Source: a virus. From it: a stretch of 55,330 bases of DNA. The position numbers and the translations under genes were made by a program. Shown piece after piece: positions 6,546-14,987 of the stretch. Below the pieces are notes generated by a model. The model was not told where the DNA came from, did not search any database, and worked only from the letters and a program-made list of their open reading frames with translations. The stretch spans positions 1 to 55,330 of IMG/VR virus record IMGVR_UViG_3300003267_000247, one strand, 5' to 3'. Position 1 is the stretch's first letter; each line of letters begins with the position of its first letter.

Positions 6546-8546
6546 CTACTTATCGTAGCGTTGTGATTCCTTTGGCACTACGCTTAGTGTTTCGTATTTG
6601 CCAACAAGATCAGCAATCGTTGGCAACGTATCCCGAATCGATTGTTCCATAGCTGCTTTCATAAGTGCTTTTGCTGTATCAACGTAACTGTCAACTGCTT
6701 CAACAATGATTTCATCATGAACAGTAATAATGATTCTTGCACGTTTCATATCAAGACTCTTCCATAAGTACCGTATGGCAACTTTTGTCATTGTTGCACT
6801 GGTACCTTGAATGGGCGCGTTTTTCCCTTCCCTACCTGCTGCTAACTGCTTCCAAAAACGCTCTCTTGGTGGTGAAAAGTGAACAATGTTACGATCCCAA
6901 TTTCTTCGACGCCCCCATGCATCTGTTACATATAGATCAGTAACAGCTTTCTTTGCGTTTGTTTCAAGGTATGCAGCAGTTTCAGGAAATAGCGCAAACC
7001 ATTGTTTGATAAGTTCATCGCCTTCTTTTGCAGTAAACTTAATACCAATCAACGCAAGATCAATGTTTAACTGCTCACTAAGGTTCTTTCCTGTTGTACC
7101 ATATGCGTTACTATAACTCGTACGTTTTGCACCTTGACGAAAAGACTTCCACGGTTGCTTACTTTTATTTTCTTGGCTAATCGATTCAATACCGCGCTGT
7201 TGCATGATTTGCCCAAAGATTTCTTGCACAACGTACGTATGAATGTCACCATGAAGTATTTGATCGAGTAGCTTCTTATCATGTGATAATACTGCAAGGA
7301 TAACAAGTTCAATTCCACTAAAATCTGCAATGATTAACTTACGGCCTGCTTTTGCTTCGATAGCTTTTCTAATACTATATTGCCCTAAGCCAAGTAACTC
7401 AAGCTTTAAATCATTTGGTAAGTTCTGAAAGTTTGGCCCAACACTGCTCATACGACCTGTTCTATGTGCGCCTAGTAACTTAAAGCCTGCATGTATGCGC
7501 CCTGTTATCGGATTAATCGATTCGATCAACCCTTCAATAAACGTACTTACAAGCTTCCGTGCGCCGACAAGGAACGTATATGCGCGCAATACTTTGTTAT
7601 TTAGTAACTTATAATCATCTAATGCATCGGCTACATCTTCATCTTCAATCAGATCATGATAATCAAGATTATCGAATTTTGTGTTTTTCTTAGTATTCGC
7701 TAAATCCCAACGTTGCACAACTTTACTGTTCAAACTTGGTACGTTAATACCTGCACGATGCAACATATCAAGTACTGCAATTGGCGAGTTACTATTAACA
7801 ACTGCATACCCATCACGTGAAAAAAGTATTTCTTCTGCTACACCCGCACCAATAAGAATATCTTGAAACGCTTGATCTGCTTGTTGCGTGAATCGGTAAA
7901 AGGGTTCTCGCATATCTTCGAGTGTCTGCTTATTGATCGGTTGTCCGGTATACTCCATCATAGCAACTGGTGCAATATCATCCATTTCTAACTGATATAC
8001 ACGCTCTAGCTGCTTATCTGCTATTTCCTGCATTTGCTGTGCATATACACGTAATGGATAGACGGCATCCATTTTTGAGTACTCTATTTGTTCTTCTGTA
8101 AAGGTTGTGCCAACTTGCCAACCAATAAAATCTTCTCTGATCTCTTTATCAAGTTCAATGCCTAAACGCCGTGATACTACATCTTTTAGACCGAAACGCA
8201 TTGGTAGACCGGCGTTGATAAGTTGATCGGCAATCATTGTGTCATGCATGTGTACCATCATGATTTTACCATGATGGTAGAACTGTTTCCATTCTGCGGT
8301 AAGGTTATGCCCTACCTTTAGAATCTTCGGATCTTCGATAATGTCACGCAACATGGTAAACACAGTAGTATTATCAAGTTGTGTCATATCAATAACATAT
8401 GCTTGATTTTCTGTTGCCAAAGATATGAGAAGTAGTGTACTTGCATATACATCAAGACTTGTAAACTCTGTGTCAATACCAATCATTGTGGCTTCACTTA
8501 TCTCGTTTATTGTCGCGCGAAGTTGTTTTTGTGTTGTAATCAGCAT
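6546..8546 (-). CDS. polA: Family A DNA polymerase with 3'-5' exonuclease
   Basis: 666 residues. The exonuclease domain has D25/E27 (GIDTEF), D83-equivalent motif VGHNLTAEW and YSKMD (156-160). The polymerase domain has motif A ADFSGIELVIL (D408), motif B RQGAKRTSYSNAYG (470-483), QGTSA (580-584) and motif C HDE (610-612). It lacks a 5'-nuclease domain, as usual for phage replicases. At the E. coli 762 position there is Tyr (Y478), and the motif A arginine (E. coli R712) is Val (V415), which is unusual. It begins at an ATG overlapping the previous stop (TAATG). Role: genome replication. Confidence 0.95.
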   Translation of the reverse strand: MLITTQKQLRATINEISEATMIGIDTEFTSLDVYASTLLLISLATENQAYVIDMTQLDNTTVFTMLRDIIEDPKILKVGHNLTAEWKQFYHHGKIMMVHMHDTMIADQLINAGLPMRFGLKDVVSRRLGIELDKEIREDFIGWQVGTTFTEEQIEYSKMDAVYPLRVYAQQMQEIADKQLERVYQLEMDDIAPVAMMEYTGQPINKQTLEDMREPFYRFTQQADQAFQDILIGAGVAEEILFSRDGYAVVNSNSPIAVLDMLHRAGINVPSLNSKVVQRWDLANTKKNTKFDNLDYHDLIEDEDVADALDDYKLLNNKVLRAYTFLVGARKLVSTFIEGLIESINPITGRIHAGFKLLGAHRTGRMSSVGPNFQNLPNDLKLELLGLGQYSIRKAIEAKAGRKLIIADFSGIELVILAVLSHDKKLLDQILHGDIHTYVVQEIFGQIMQQRGIESISQENKSKQPWKSFRQGAKRTSYSNAYGTTGKNLSEQLNIDLALIGIKFTAKEGDELIKQWFALFPETAAYLETNAKKAVTDLYVTDAWGRRRNWDRNIVHFSPPRERFWKQLAAGREGKNAPIQGTSATMTKVAIRYLWKSLDMKRARIIITVHDEIIVEAVDSYVDTAKALMKAAMEQSIRDTLPTIADLVGKYETLSVVPKESQRYDK

Positions 8547-8857
8547 TATTTTCTCAATGTTACCTGTAAGTTATCGTTAACTACAATAGAAATACCGTTT
8601 GCTACTCGCGCAACGTATACATCTTCAATCACGAAATTAAGCTTGCCTGCATTTGTAATGATCTGTAAAACAGAAGGAGTCTTACCATCGCGCTTTTTAG
8701 GCGGGTTATCCATCTTACTTACAGCAGCGATGGTAAGTTCCTGAATGATTACATCAGCAAATGAAAAACGCGCAAAGCTAAGAGTCAATGGTACGTTGAT
8801 AAAGTCTGCAAAATCACGCTGCCATACTTCTAAAATAGCTTTGTCTACTTTTTTCAT
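8546..8857 (-). CDS. Hypothetical protein, 103 aa
   Basis: Small protein between the resolvase and polymerase genes; no family recognised. A helical N-terminus (KKVDKAILEVWQRDFADF) is followed by a probable beta-rich half ending in NDNLQVTLRK. I choose the ATG at 8857 because GGAAGGGG lies just upstream; it overlaps the stop of the nuclease gene. The operon position suggests a replication accessory role, which is only inference. Confidence 0.6.
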   Translation of the reverse strand: MKKVDKAILEVWQRDFADFINVPLTLSFARFSFADVIIQELTIAAVSKMDNPPKKRDGKTPSVLQIITNAGKLNFVIEDVYVARVANGISIVVNDNLQVTLRK

Positions 8858-8858
8858 A

Positions 8859-9632
8859 TTATACCCCTTCCATAAAGTCCCGAAACTGATCCAATCGTAA
8901 AATATAGTATTCACCGTCCGGTACACGTACTTTTGCTACATCATAGCCGTTTATGGTTGTGAAAAACTTTTCTAGTACGGGTTGAAGCAAGCCGTAAAGA
9001 ACGCGTACTTTGCCGCTATCAAAATGCATTAAATCGTATGTCGGTACATCTGCGTTATACAATGCTGACAGTTGTTCAGTAAGGATACTGCGCTTACGTA
9101 CCCAATTTAAATGATCTTTACGAATAAAAACATAGTCTTTACTCGATTGGTGGTAATGAATAATCAGTATAGCAAATTGCGCATTTGCAGATATTGCATC
9201 GCGTTGCATTTTATCAAACCACTCCAACACAAGCTGTATTCTACCTTCACCTTTGTTGCCTACGATTGCACTTAACTTGCACTCGATAAGATATTTTTTC
9301 TTTTTATCAGCAAAAGGGATCGTCACGTCACCCTTATATGCAGCAAGTGCGCCGCTACTTGGTGTGCGTTGCCCGCGTAGATACTTTGCGATTCTGCGCT
9401 CCATATCACCTGCTCTGCGACGATTTGTTGCATTAATTTGTTTACGTGTTCGTTTATAGACAGCTTCGCTTGTTAGTGGTTCAGGACGTACTACACGATA
9501 GTATGCATTTTTTGCTGCTAGTTTTTCAGCGTCGGTTTGCTTGCGTTTCTTTTTGATGACTGTCGTCAATCTCTTTCTGACCGCCGGTAGTTTCGTCAAT
9601 GTTTTTTTCCTTGTATATTGGTTCGTTACCAT
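8859..9632 (-). CDS. Holliday-junction-resolvase-like PD-(D/E)XK nuclease
   Basis: 257 residues. Residues 74-119 carry the resolvase pattern: GDMERRIAKYLRGQRTPSSG, then KGDV (100-103), then LIECK (115-119). E78, D102, E117 and K119 are the likely metal-binding and catalytic set. Such enzymes cut branched DNA during recombination or packaging. The N-terminus is Lys/Arg-rich. The start is uncertain: the ATG at 9632 has a weak ribosome site and overlaps the upstream small gene by about 100 bases, and a TTG at 9599 preceded by AAGGA is an alternative. Confidence 0.75.
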   Translation of the reverse strand: MVTNQYTRKKTLTKLPAVRKRLTTVIKKKRKQTDAEKLAAKNAYYRVVRPEPLTSEAVYKRTRKQINATNRRRAGDMERRIAKYLRGQRTPSSGALAAYKGDVTIPFADKKKKYLIECKLSAIVGNKGEGRIQLVLEWFDKMQRDAISANAQFAILIIHYHQSSKDYVFIRKDHLNWVRKRSILTEQLSALYNADVPTYDLMHFDSGKVRVLYGLLQPVLEKFFTTINGYDVAKVRVPDGEYYILRLDQFRDFMEGV

Positions 9633-9729
9633 CAGGACGTACTATTTTTTCATAAATAGTACCCTCATGAATACCGCCAACGGGTATCTCTACACGTGGC
9701 TTGAATATCTTTTTTAGTATATTTATCAT
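9526..9729 (-). CDS. Hypothetical small charged protein, 67 aa
   Basis: Begins MINILKKIFKPRVEIPVGG and ends in a polar, charged tail. Its ATG overlaps the helicase stop (ATGA), which supports translation. Its C-terminal third overlaps the start of the nuclease gene in another frame. No family is recognised. Confidence 0.45.
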   Translation of the reverse strand: MINILKKIFKPRVEIPVGGIHEGTIYEKIVRPDGNEPIYKEKNIDETTGGQKEIDDSHQKETQANRR

Positions 9730-10976
9730 AATGCTAGTGTACCTTCTTCAAATCTCTGATATGGGCCATTGAAAATAAGTGGAATCTTTCCTGTTGCACC
9801 AAAACGATTTTTAACGCGCGACATTGTAACATTGCGCAAACCGCTACCGAGTGCTTGATCATCATCCAATGTCAGCTCAAACATTACATCAACGATTGAA
9901 CCAACGTCACCACTATTACGTGTACGGAATGTGCCTGAGTTATCTTCTGTTATTTGTGATAAAATAACAATCGTAATATCTTCACGCTTTGCTAATGCTT
10001 TCATGTGTCGTGTAAAATCACCAAGATCACTATTTTTATTACCTGTTGGTGAATAGTTCACAATCTGCAAATGATCGATAAAAACAACTCGCACTCCGTA
10101 CTCACGAACATGTTTCTTGATTTCATAAATCATCTGTCCTAGTGTCAGTGCAGGGTTATCAATAACGTACATTGGTAGTCCTTGAATTTGCACAGCCTTC
10201 TTTTCGATAGTATTGAACTGCGTTGAATCTATTTTTCCACTTTGTAGATATTTTGTATCAATGTTTAGTGTGTTACCAATCCATTTTACCATCAAATCAT
10301 TTTTACCCATTTCAAGACTAAACAGTAGTGATGGTGTAACAACAATCTCACCTGTTGATTCATTCAAGTAGCCGCTTGCCATTGCTAACATAGATTGCGC
10401 AACAAATGTTGTTTTACCGCTGCCTGGTGAAGCAGCAAGGATAACTGATGCTTTTGGTTTCCACTCACCGCCTAGACTCGCGTCAATCGCATTAATACCC
10501 GATCGTGCATAACGGTACAAGCCTTTTTGCTTTTGTACCAAATCGGTAAGTAGCTCACTTGCACCTGGCTTTAACGTACTGTCCTCTTCTGCAAGAATAG
10601 GATCAAATATAAGTAACTGTTGAATCTCTTCGAGTGATGGATTATGTTCTGTTGATACCACGCGCAAACGTTGTGATAGGTTGTGTGCTTGTCGTTTTCT
10701 TGCCATTCGTGCTAGTTCTGCTACAATGGCATTCAGGTTGCCACCTTGTGCTGCAAATAACTGCCCTGGCATACTTCCGTAAAAATGATTAACACCCTCT
10801 GGTGTAACAGTACCATCACGAATAAATGAATCTTGAATCGCATGAAATACAGATACACGCTCTTGTGTGAATAACCCAGGTGCAAGCCTATTAATCCAAT
10901 CTCCGTTTGCAGGCTCTAATAGTAATGCAAGTGCGCGCCATTCTGTTGTAATATCTGCAAAAACTTCAACGTTCAT
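9726..10976 (-). CDS. Replicative DNA helicase (DnaB-like)
   Basis: 416 residues. An N-terminal helical domain (~1-130) is followed by a RecA-like motor: Walker A ASPGSGKTT (182-190), LLFSLEMG (motif H1a region), VVFIDHLQIV (Walker B, ~289-298), VILSQI (sensor-like, H3) and a C-terminal VKNRFGATG motif typical of DnaB-family helicases. It unwinds duplex DNA ahead of PolA, partnered by the primase immediately upstream. The start at 10976 is preceded by GGAGG and overlaps the primase stop (ATGA); an upstream in-frame ATG at 10994 is less likely. Confidence 0.9.
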   Translation of the reverse strand: MNVEVFADITTEWRALALLLEPANGDWINRLAPGLFTQERVSVFHAIQDSFIRDGTVTPEGVNHFYGSMPGQLFAAQGGNLNAIVAELARMARKRQAHNLSQRLRVVSTEHNPSLEEIQQLLIFDPILAEEDSTLKPGASELLTDLVQKQKGLYRYARSGINAIDASLGGEWKPKASVILAASPGSGKTTFVAQSMLAMASGYLNESTGEIVVTPSLLFSLEMGKNDLMVKWIGNTLNIDTKYLQSGKIDSTQFNTIEKKAVQIQGLPMYVIDNPALTLGQMIYEIKKHVREYGVRVVFIDHLQIVNYSPTGNKNSDLGDFTRHMKALAKREDITIVILSQITEDNSGTFRTRNSGDVGSIVDVMFELTLDDDQALGSGLRNVTMSRVKNRFGATGKIPLIFNGPYQRFEEGTLAL

Positions 10977-11854
10977 CGTTGTAGTTCCCTCCATGTTTCA
11001 TATGGTAATGCAGCATCAACAACTGCATTAAAAAGACTTATCCCGTATTTTAAAATAAAACCGTCAATATCTTGTTTTTGATCACCAAGTAACGGTAACG
11101 TTGCAACCAACGGGTTTGTTAACTGTGATGCAACATGCGTAATCGCATTGCGTACTTCTTTGATATGCTCACGTTGACTATCAAACAAGATAATATACGT
11201 GCGATCAAGACGAATACCTTTACGCCATGCGTTAATCCCTGGTAATGCAATCGCAGGATAGTTAAACTGTACGGCGATATCGGCTTTTATTTCACCCTCT
11301 GTTAAGATGATCGGTTGATCAGTATCCGTTAAGTGATGATTATATGGGTAAATAGCGCCACGAAATGTTGATCCATTATAGGGTGACTTATAGATAAGAT
11401 CAGCATTTGGACTCATAGCGCGGGCGCGTATATCTGTTACTGTTGTATGATCACAAAAATATGGAAATGTGATTCTATCCCCTAAAAATGCTGTATGAGC
11501 TTGTGTTGCTAGCCCTGCTTCCTTGGCTATTGCACTGCGGTACATTGGGTTCATACCAGTTGGGCAGTAGCCTATTTGTAATGTATCGATTGTTTGATCA
11601 GTAAACCCACGATCATGTAAAAAGTCACGTCCCTTTGTATCAAGTGAACTGTGATAATAGTACGCCGCTTGCGTATATAATCCACGGATTTCATCTATAT
11701 GTTCACTTGGTGCTGGCGGTTGGTAGTTTACGTTATGATCATGTTCTACGTATTTACAGTTAAAACAATAGCGCATACCATTGTCTTCTGTTACCCAAAA
11801 GTTACCCTTATGACAAACAGGGCACTCTTTTTTATAACCTCTACTATAGGCCAT
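10973..11854 (-). CDS. DNA primase (zinc finger plus TOPRIM)
   Basis: 293 residues. An N-terminal zinc ribbon has C11, C14, C30 and C33 (CPVC...CFNC). The primase core helix region is RDFLHDRGFTDQTIDTLQIG (~76-95). The TOPRIM domain shows LTEGEIKAD (E186 as catalytic glutamate) and IILFDSQ (D225). It synthesises RNA primers for lagging-strand replication. It is short relative to bacterial DnaG (no C-terminal helicase-binding domain), as is common in phages. Coupled to the helicase gene. Confidence 0.9.
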   Translation of the reverse strand: MAYSRGYKKECPVCHKGNFWVTEDNGMRYCFNCKYVEHDHNVNYQPPAPSEHIDEIRGLYTQAAYYYHSSLDTKGRDFLHDRGFTDQTIDTLQIGYCPTGMNPMYRSAIAKEAGLATQAHTAFLGDRITFPYFCDHTTVTDIRARAMSPNADLIYKSPYNGSTFRGAIYPYNHHLTDTDQPIILTEGEIKADIAVQFNYPAIALPGINAWRKGIRLDRTYIILFDSQREHIKEVRNAITHVASQLTNPLVATLPLLGDQKQDIDGFILKYGISLFNAVVDAALPYETWRELQR

Positions 11855-11885
11855 ATTTTACCATTTTTATATTGTACTTGCATAA

Positions 11886-11920
11886 TAAAAAAAGAAAGGG
11901 GATTGGTGTATCCCCTTTCT
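11886..11920 (-). terminator. Rho-independent terminator after the SSB gene
   Basis: An 11-bp perfect stem (11893-11903 with 11910-11920) and six-base loop. Read on the minus strand it is followed by a run of T (11886-11893). It lies between the putative SSB gene and the primase, so part of the strong SSB transcript probably ends here while the rest reads through to the replication genes. Confidence 0.85.
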
Positions 11921-11945
11921 ATAACTGATCCTTTGGTTAAGTTAT

Positions 11946-12854
11946 TTAGTTATCGAATAACTCTTCCTCCGGCTTTTCTTGTACTTTCAACTCAGGGTAA
12001 AGTGTTAATCCAAATGTTGTTACCACTTCGTTGAAATCAGCACCGTTAATAACTGCAATAACTGCTTCATCAGGCCATGGGCGTAGCCATTGCTCAAGAT
12101 TGTAACGCGGTGCAAATACAAACACATCATCCAGCTTACTAAAGCTAGACAACGCGCGTACGCCGCGACGTACCATCTTATCAATACCCTTGACTGAAAT
12201 CTGCAAATCTACTTCATACGGCTCTCTTGTGTTACCGTCGCCGTCTTCAAGCCCTGCAATAGCATCAACAATGAGCTGAAAAAAGTGTTTTCCGCCTGGA
12301 TCACCCGTTGTTTGCTCCAAAATGCGCACTTGATTCAGCGGCGTTGGTTTACCATCTGGTGTAAACTGAATGATCTTACCTTGTGGGTTCAGTCGATATG
12401 CGCCATTTTCATCAGGATATACTGCTACACCTTCTGCGGTAAAGTAAACAGGTGTACGATCAAGCACATTCAATGCAAACTTCTGTCGCATCGCTGTACG
12501 TGCTTGGCTTCCTTTCTCAGTTGGCTTTGCAACAAGCTCCCAATATGGGTTTGACCAAGGTTTGCGCCAATCGAGAATAATACGACCGCGTTTCTGTTGC
12601 CCTTCTGATGTAACGGGTAGCCAAACCTCCAAAAAACGAGTCTCTGTTGCGGCTTCCATAGGCTTAACAAGATTACCTTCATTGTCAAGCTCTGGCAATA
12701 AACGAATGCGGCGATTACCGCCTTTCGGTTCATTGTCTGTCGCATTACCGCCGTTTACTGGAATCCATTGCCATGTAAACTGCTGCGCTGGTTCACTGTC
12801 TGCTGTTGTCTTGTTGGCTGTTTGAGGCTTTATAAGCGTCTGTCCGAATGCCAT
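11946..12854 (-). CDS. Putative single-stranded DNA-binding protein
   Basis: 302 residues. No catalytic motif. Features fitting a phage gp32-like SSB: an N-terminal region leading into NRRIRLLPELDNEG, WRKPWSNPYW (aromatic/basic strands), NVLDRTPVYF and a DNA-binding-like beta core. The tail is strongly acidic (EKPEEELFDN), as in proteins that recruit partners through the C-terminus. It has its own strong promoter and terminator and precedes the primase-helicase-polymerase genes, as expected for an abundant SSB. Assignment rests on layout and composition, not on a firm family match. Confidence 0.55.
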   Translation of the reverse strand: MAFGQTLIKPQTANKTTADSEPAQQFTWQWIPVNGGNATDNEPKGGNRRIRLLPELDNEGNLVKPMEAATETRFLEVWLPVTSEGQQKRGRIILDWRKPWSNPYWELVAKPTEKGSQARTAMRQKFALNVLDRTPVYFTAEGVAVYPDENGAYRLNPQGKIIQFTPDGKPTPLNQVRILEQTTGDPGGKHFFQLIVDAIAGLEDGDGNTREPYEVDLQISVKGIDKMVRRGVRALSSFSKLDDVFVFAPRYNLEQWLRPWPDEAVIAVINGADFNEVVTTFGLTLYPELKVQEKPEEELFDN

Positions 12855-12883
12855 AAAATAGTACTCCTATCATGGTAGGTTTT

Positions 12884-12904
12884 GTCTTGGCACACTACCA
12901 AGAC
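12884..12904 (-). promoter_or_regulatory. 5'-end hairpin of the SSB mRNA
   Basis: GTCTTGG (12884-12890) pairs with CCAAGAC (12898-12904) across a seven-base loop. It starts at the expected transcription start of the promoter at 12912-12940, so the SSB mRNA would begin with a hairpin, which could stabilise the 5' end or act as an operator. Confidence 0.5.
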
Positions 12905-12911
12905 TGTCGTA

Positions 12912-12940
12912 AGTATACCATGCTTTCCTAGCAGAGTCAA
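12912..12940 (-). promoter_or_regulatory. Strong sigma-70 promoter for the SSB gene
   Basis: Minus strand: -35 TTGACT (12935-12940), 17-bp spacer, -10 TATACT (12912-12917), with CATGG before the -10 (extended -10). Upstream to 13070 I see no gene or clear signal besides AT-rich sequence. Confidence 0.85.
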
Positions 12941-13070
12941 GCCCATGCGGTTGGCTTTGCAATGCATAATAATAAAGTATTTACAACTTTTACCCATCAT
13001 GGCCTAACATGGGACAGTTCAGCGCATTATAAAAGCCTCTGTGAAAACGCTTCCTATATTTGTAAGCAAT

Positions 13071-13129
13071 AAAAAGAAGGCTCTCTATAGAGGAATCGCG
13101 CGCATGCGCATGTACCAATATAGAGAGCC
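13071..13129 (-). terminator. Terminator after the 13147-13503 gene
   Basis: A perfect 11-bp stem (13079-13089 with 13119-13129), with a 29-base loop that contains a GC-rich palindromic core (GCGCGCATGCGC). On the minus strand it is followed by TTCTTTTTATT. It ends the leftward transcript of the glycosyltransferase region before the SSB promoter. Confidence 0.75.
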
Positions 13130-13146
13130 ATAGTCCAGTACTCTTT

Positions 13147-13503
13147 TTATGCTGTCAGAGCTGTGGGCGCTTCCTGTGATGTTACAGGGGTATGCGCGCT
13201 AGGGTCTGGATTCTCTGCGGGAGTCACAACGATCACGTCAGGGCTAAACCAATTCACCTTAATCAATACCTGCCCATGTTGATTCGCAAGACTAGTAAGC
13301 ACATCACGTAATAGATCATCCACGTATAAACCAACTTCGTTTGAATCTTTTGTAAAAATCATGCCGAAATCAAATGCAACCACATCTTTTGTTGGCTTTG
13401 CACGTAATACAAGTTCATAACCTTGTTCACTTAGTGCATCGTTTATTTCTTTTATCTGTGCTGTGATATTTACTGTATTATCAGTCTTTTTTCGTCGTGT
13501 CAT
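13147..13503 (-). CDS. Hypothetical protein, 118 aa
   Basis: Basic N-terminus (MTRRKKTDN), a central alpha/beta region (YELVLRAKPTKDVVAFDFG) and a Pro/Thr/Ala-rich tail from about residue 95. Not recognised. Last gene of its transcription unit, just before a terminator. It overlaps its upstream neighbour by 23 bases. Confidence 0.6.
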   Translation of the reverse strand: MTRRKKTDNTVNITAQIKEINDALSEQGYELVLRAKPTKDVVAFDFGMIFTKDSNEVGLYVDDLLRDVLTSLANQHGQVLIKVNWFSPDVIVVTPAENPDPSAHTPVTSQEAPTALTA

Positions 13504-13666
13504 ATCCTAGTTCCTTTAAAATATCGCGCATCATGTCATTGAAACCATCAAGAATAATCTTTCTTACTTCTACTGATTGTTGCCCTGCTAACTCAATGAG
13601 TGTTAATGTACGTTTTATATACTTTCCTTTTATGTTTGTTAGTGTTTGCTGAGTATCATTCATCAT
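13481..13666 (-). CDS. Hypothetical protein, 61 aa
   Basis: Helical small protein (VEVRKIILDGFNDMMRDILK) of unknown function. It overlaps the end of the glycosyltransferase second exon and the start of the next gene, as in a coupled operon. The start may be the second Met. Confidence 0.5.
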   Translation of the reverse strand: MMNDTQQTLTNIKGKYIKRTLTLIELAGQQSVEVRKIILDGFNDMMRDILKELGYDTTKKD

Positions 13667-14156
13667 CTACGCCTTTTGTTTTTAACACATTTTTGAATGT
13701 TGTATTAAACTCTTGTGCAATGTGCTGCCATGTGAATCTTTTTTGTGTTACAAGCTCATATCCTGCTTGCGCTGTACGTTCCCGTAGATCTTTATCTTTG
13801 TACAGTAGCTCTAACGCTTTAACAGTTGATTGTAATGTTGGTACACCTGCTTGTGTATTCACACCTTTTGTACTAAAATATGGAATAGGATCAATATCTG
13901 TATAGATAACTTTACTTTCTGTCCACTCACCAAGTGCGGAGTACTTTGGTACAATCTGTGCAACACGACACGCCATTGATTCCATTGTGGTTAATCCCCA
14001 ACCTTCACCTTGTGTTGTTGATAGCTTCACATCAGCTACACTGTACACAGCTTTCATCATATCAAGTGGAAAACCATGCGCAGGATTAAGATTTCTATGA
14101 CTTAAGATAAGACGATCGTCTATACCTAAGTATTTTGCAAGTTGGGCCAAATCCCA
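13656..14156 (-). CDS. Glycosyltransferase, exon 2 (C-terminal half)
   Basis: Second exon of a GT-B (family 4-like) glycosyltransferase; with exon 1 (14988-15704) it gives a 405-residue protein. This half carries the nucleotide-sugar site: DVKLSTTQGEGWGLTTMESM, the E-x7-E type motif of GT4 enzymes. It begins WDLAQLAKYLGI, which continues exon 1's LLDEG in frame. Read alone it has no good ATG or ribosome site. Expected role is transfer of a sugar to phage DNA, virion protein or host envelope; the acceptor is unknown. Confidence 0.8.
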   Translation of the reverse strand, partial: WDLAQLAKYLGIDDRLILSHRNLNPAHGFPLDMMKAVYSVADVKLSTTQGEGWGLTTMESMACRVAQIVPKYSALGEWTESKVIYTDIDPIPYFSTKGVNTQAGVPTLQSTVKALELLYKDKDLRERTAQAGYELVTQKRFTWQHIAQEFNTTFKNVLKTKGVDDE

Positions 14157-14987
14157 CTATACTTGGACTGTCGCTTACACGTATTAAACGTGCCTACTTC
14201 GCTCAGTCTCTACAACTGCATGTTTTTCAATAATAAAAGGCATATCTCTAAATGTATGCGGATACTGTACTTTATATCGCATAGATGGAATAATAAATGA
14301 TTCTATAGCATTTCTAAAGTTATCTTTACTTGTAATATCGCCAACTACAAGATAATAACCTCGTTTATTATACATATGCGAAATAACATCAAACGTTGTA
14401 CGCAACCAATCTTGGATTAGTACAACTTCATCATACGTAAAGTTATTTGTATATAACTCGTATGCTTTTATTTTCTTTGTCTGATATCGTATTACATCAC
14501 CATTGCGTAATGTATTCGCCTGTAATGTAGAAATAGAACCATCGTCCATAAACCAGTATGCTAACGACTCAGCGTCAAGCTGGCGTAGCAATGCTTTGTC
14601 TATAGTTTTTATTCGTTTATTATACAACCACTTATGTGCTAACGTGAAATCTGCATGACTATTCGTAAGTGCAGTATACGTACGATCTGTTTGCAGTTCT
14701 CGTACAGTATAACCGTATTCTCGTAACCGCATTGCTTTATGCTGCACATAATCACGCTGTTTAATACTATGACCTAGTTTAAGGCGCGCATGTTTGCTAC
14801 CTGTGGTTGCAAATCCAAGATATCCATCACCTAGTGTGAAATCTATTATTGTTTTGATTGACATCATAACGTGTCTCCTATCATTATAGCTATCATAACG
14901 TAGCTGTATATACTGCTTGTTGTCTGTCGCTTTACGCTTCCAGCTTAATCAGAAGTAGTTTATCGAGAGCTAGGACTATATTGACTC
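14157..14987 (-). mobile_element. Group I intron in the glycosyltransferase gene
   Basis: 831 nt. Exon 1 ends in GGT (U at the 5' splice site) and the intron ends in TATAG (terminal G), both group I hallmarks, and removal restores one reading frame. P1 can form between exon AGGGU and intron GUCCU with the U.G pair at the splice site. Near the 3' end, AGAGACTGAGCG and GCGACAGTCC resemble the conserved R and S segments that pair as P7 (GACU with AGUC). It contains a LAGLIDADG endonuclease gene. Structure beyond these elements was not folded. Confidence 0.85.
14184..14867 (-). CDS. LAGLIDADG homing endonuclease, intron-encoded
   Basis: 227 residues. Two LAGLIDADG-type helices are visible: FTLGDGYLGF (10-19) with D14, and LAYWFMDDGS (102-111) with D109, about 95 residues apart, as in single-chain two-motif enzymes of the LAGLIDADG_2 group. 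It should cut intron-less copies of the glycosyltransferase gene and spread the intron. A good ribosome site (AGGAG, seven bases before the ATG) shows it is translated independently of the host gene. It appears intact. Confidence 0.9.
   Translation of the reverse strand: MMSIKTIIDFTLGDGYLGFATTGSKHARLKLGHSIKQRDYVQHKAMRLREYGYTVRELQTDRTYTALTNSHADFTLAHKWLYNKRIKTIDKALLRQLDAESLAYWFMDDGSISTLQANTLRNGDVIRYQTKKIKAYELYTNNFTYDEVVLIQDWLRTTFDVISHMYNKRGYYLVVGDITSKDNFRNAIESFIIPSMRYKVQYPHTFRDMPFIIEKHAVVETERSRHV

Noticed and set aside
11855-11885. Promoter before the primase
   Set aside because: TGGTAAAAT resembles a -10, but no -35 lies at the right distance.
14157-14987. Intein instead of intron in the glycosyltransferase
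   Set aside because: The insert has stop codons in the host frame and its own ribosome site; no intein blocks A, B or G.
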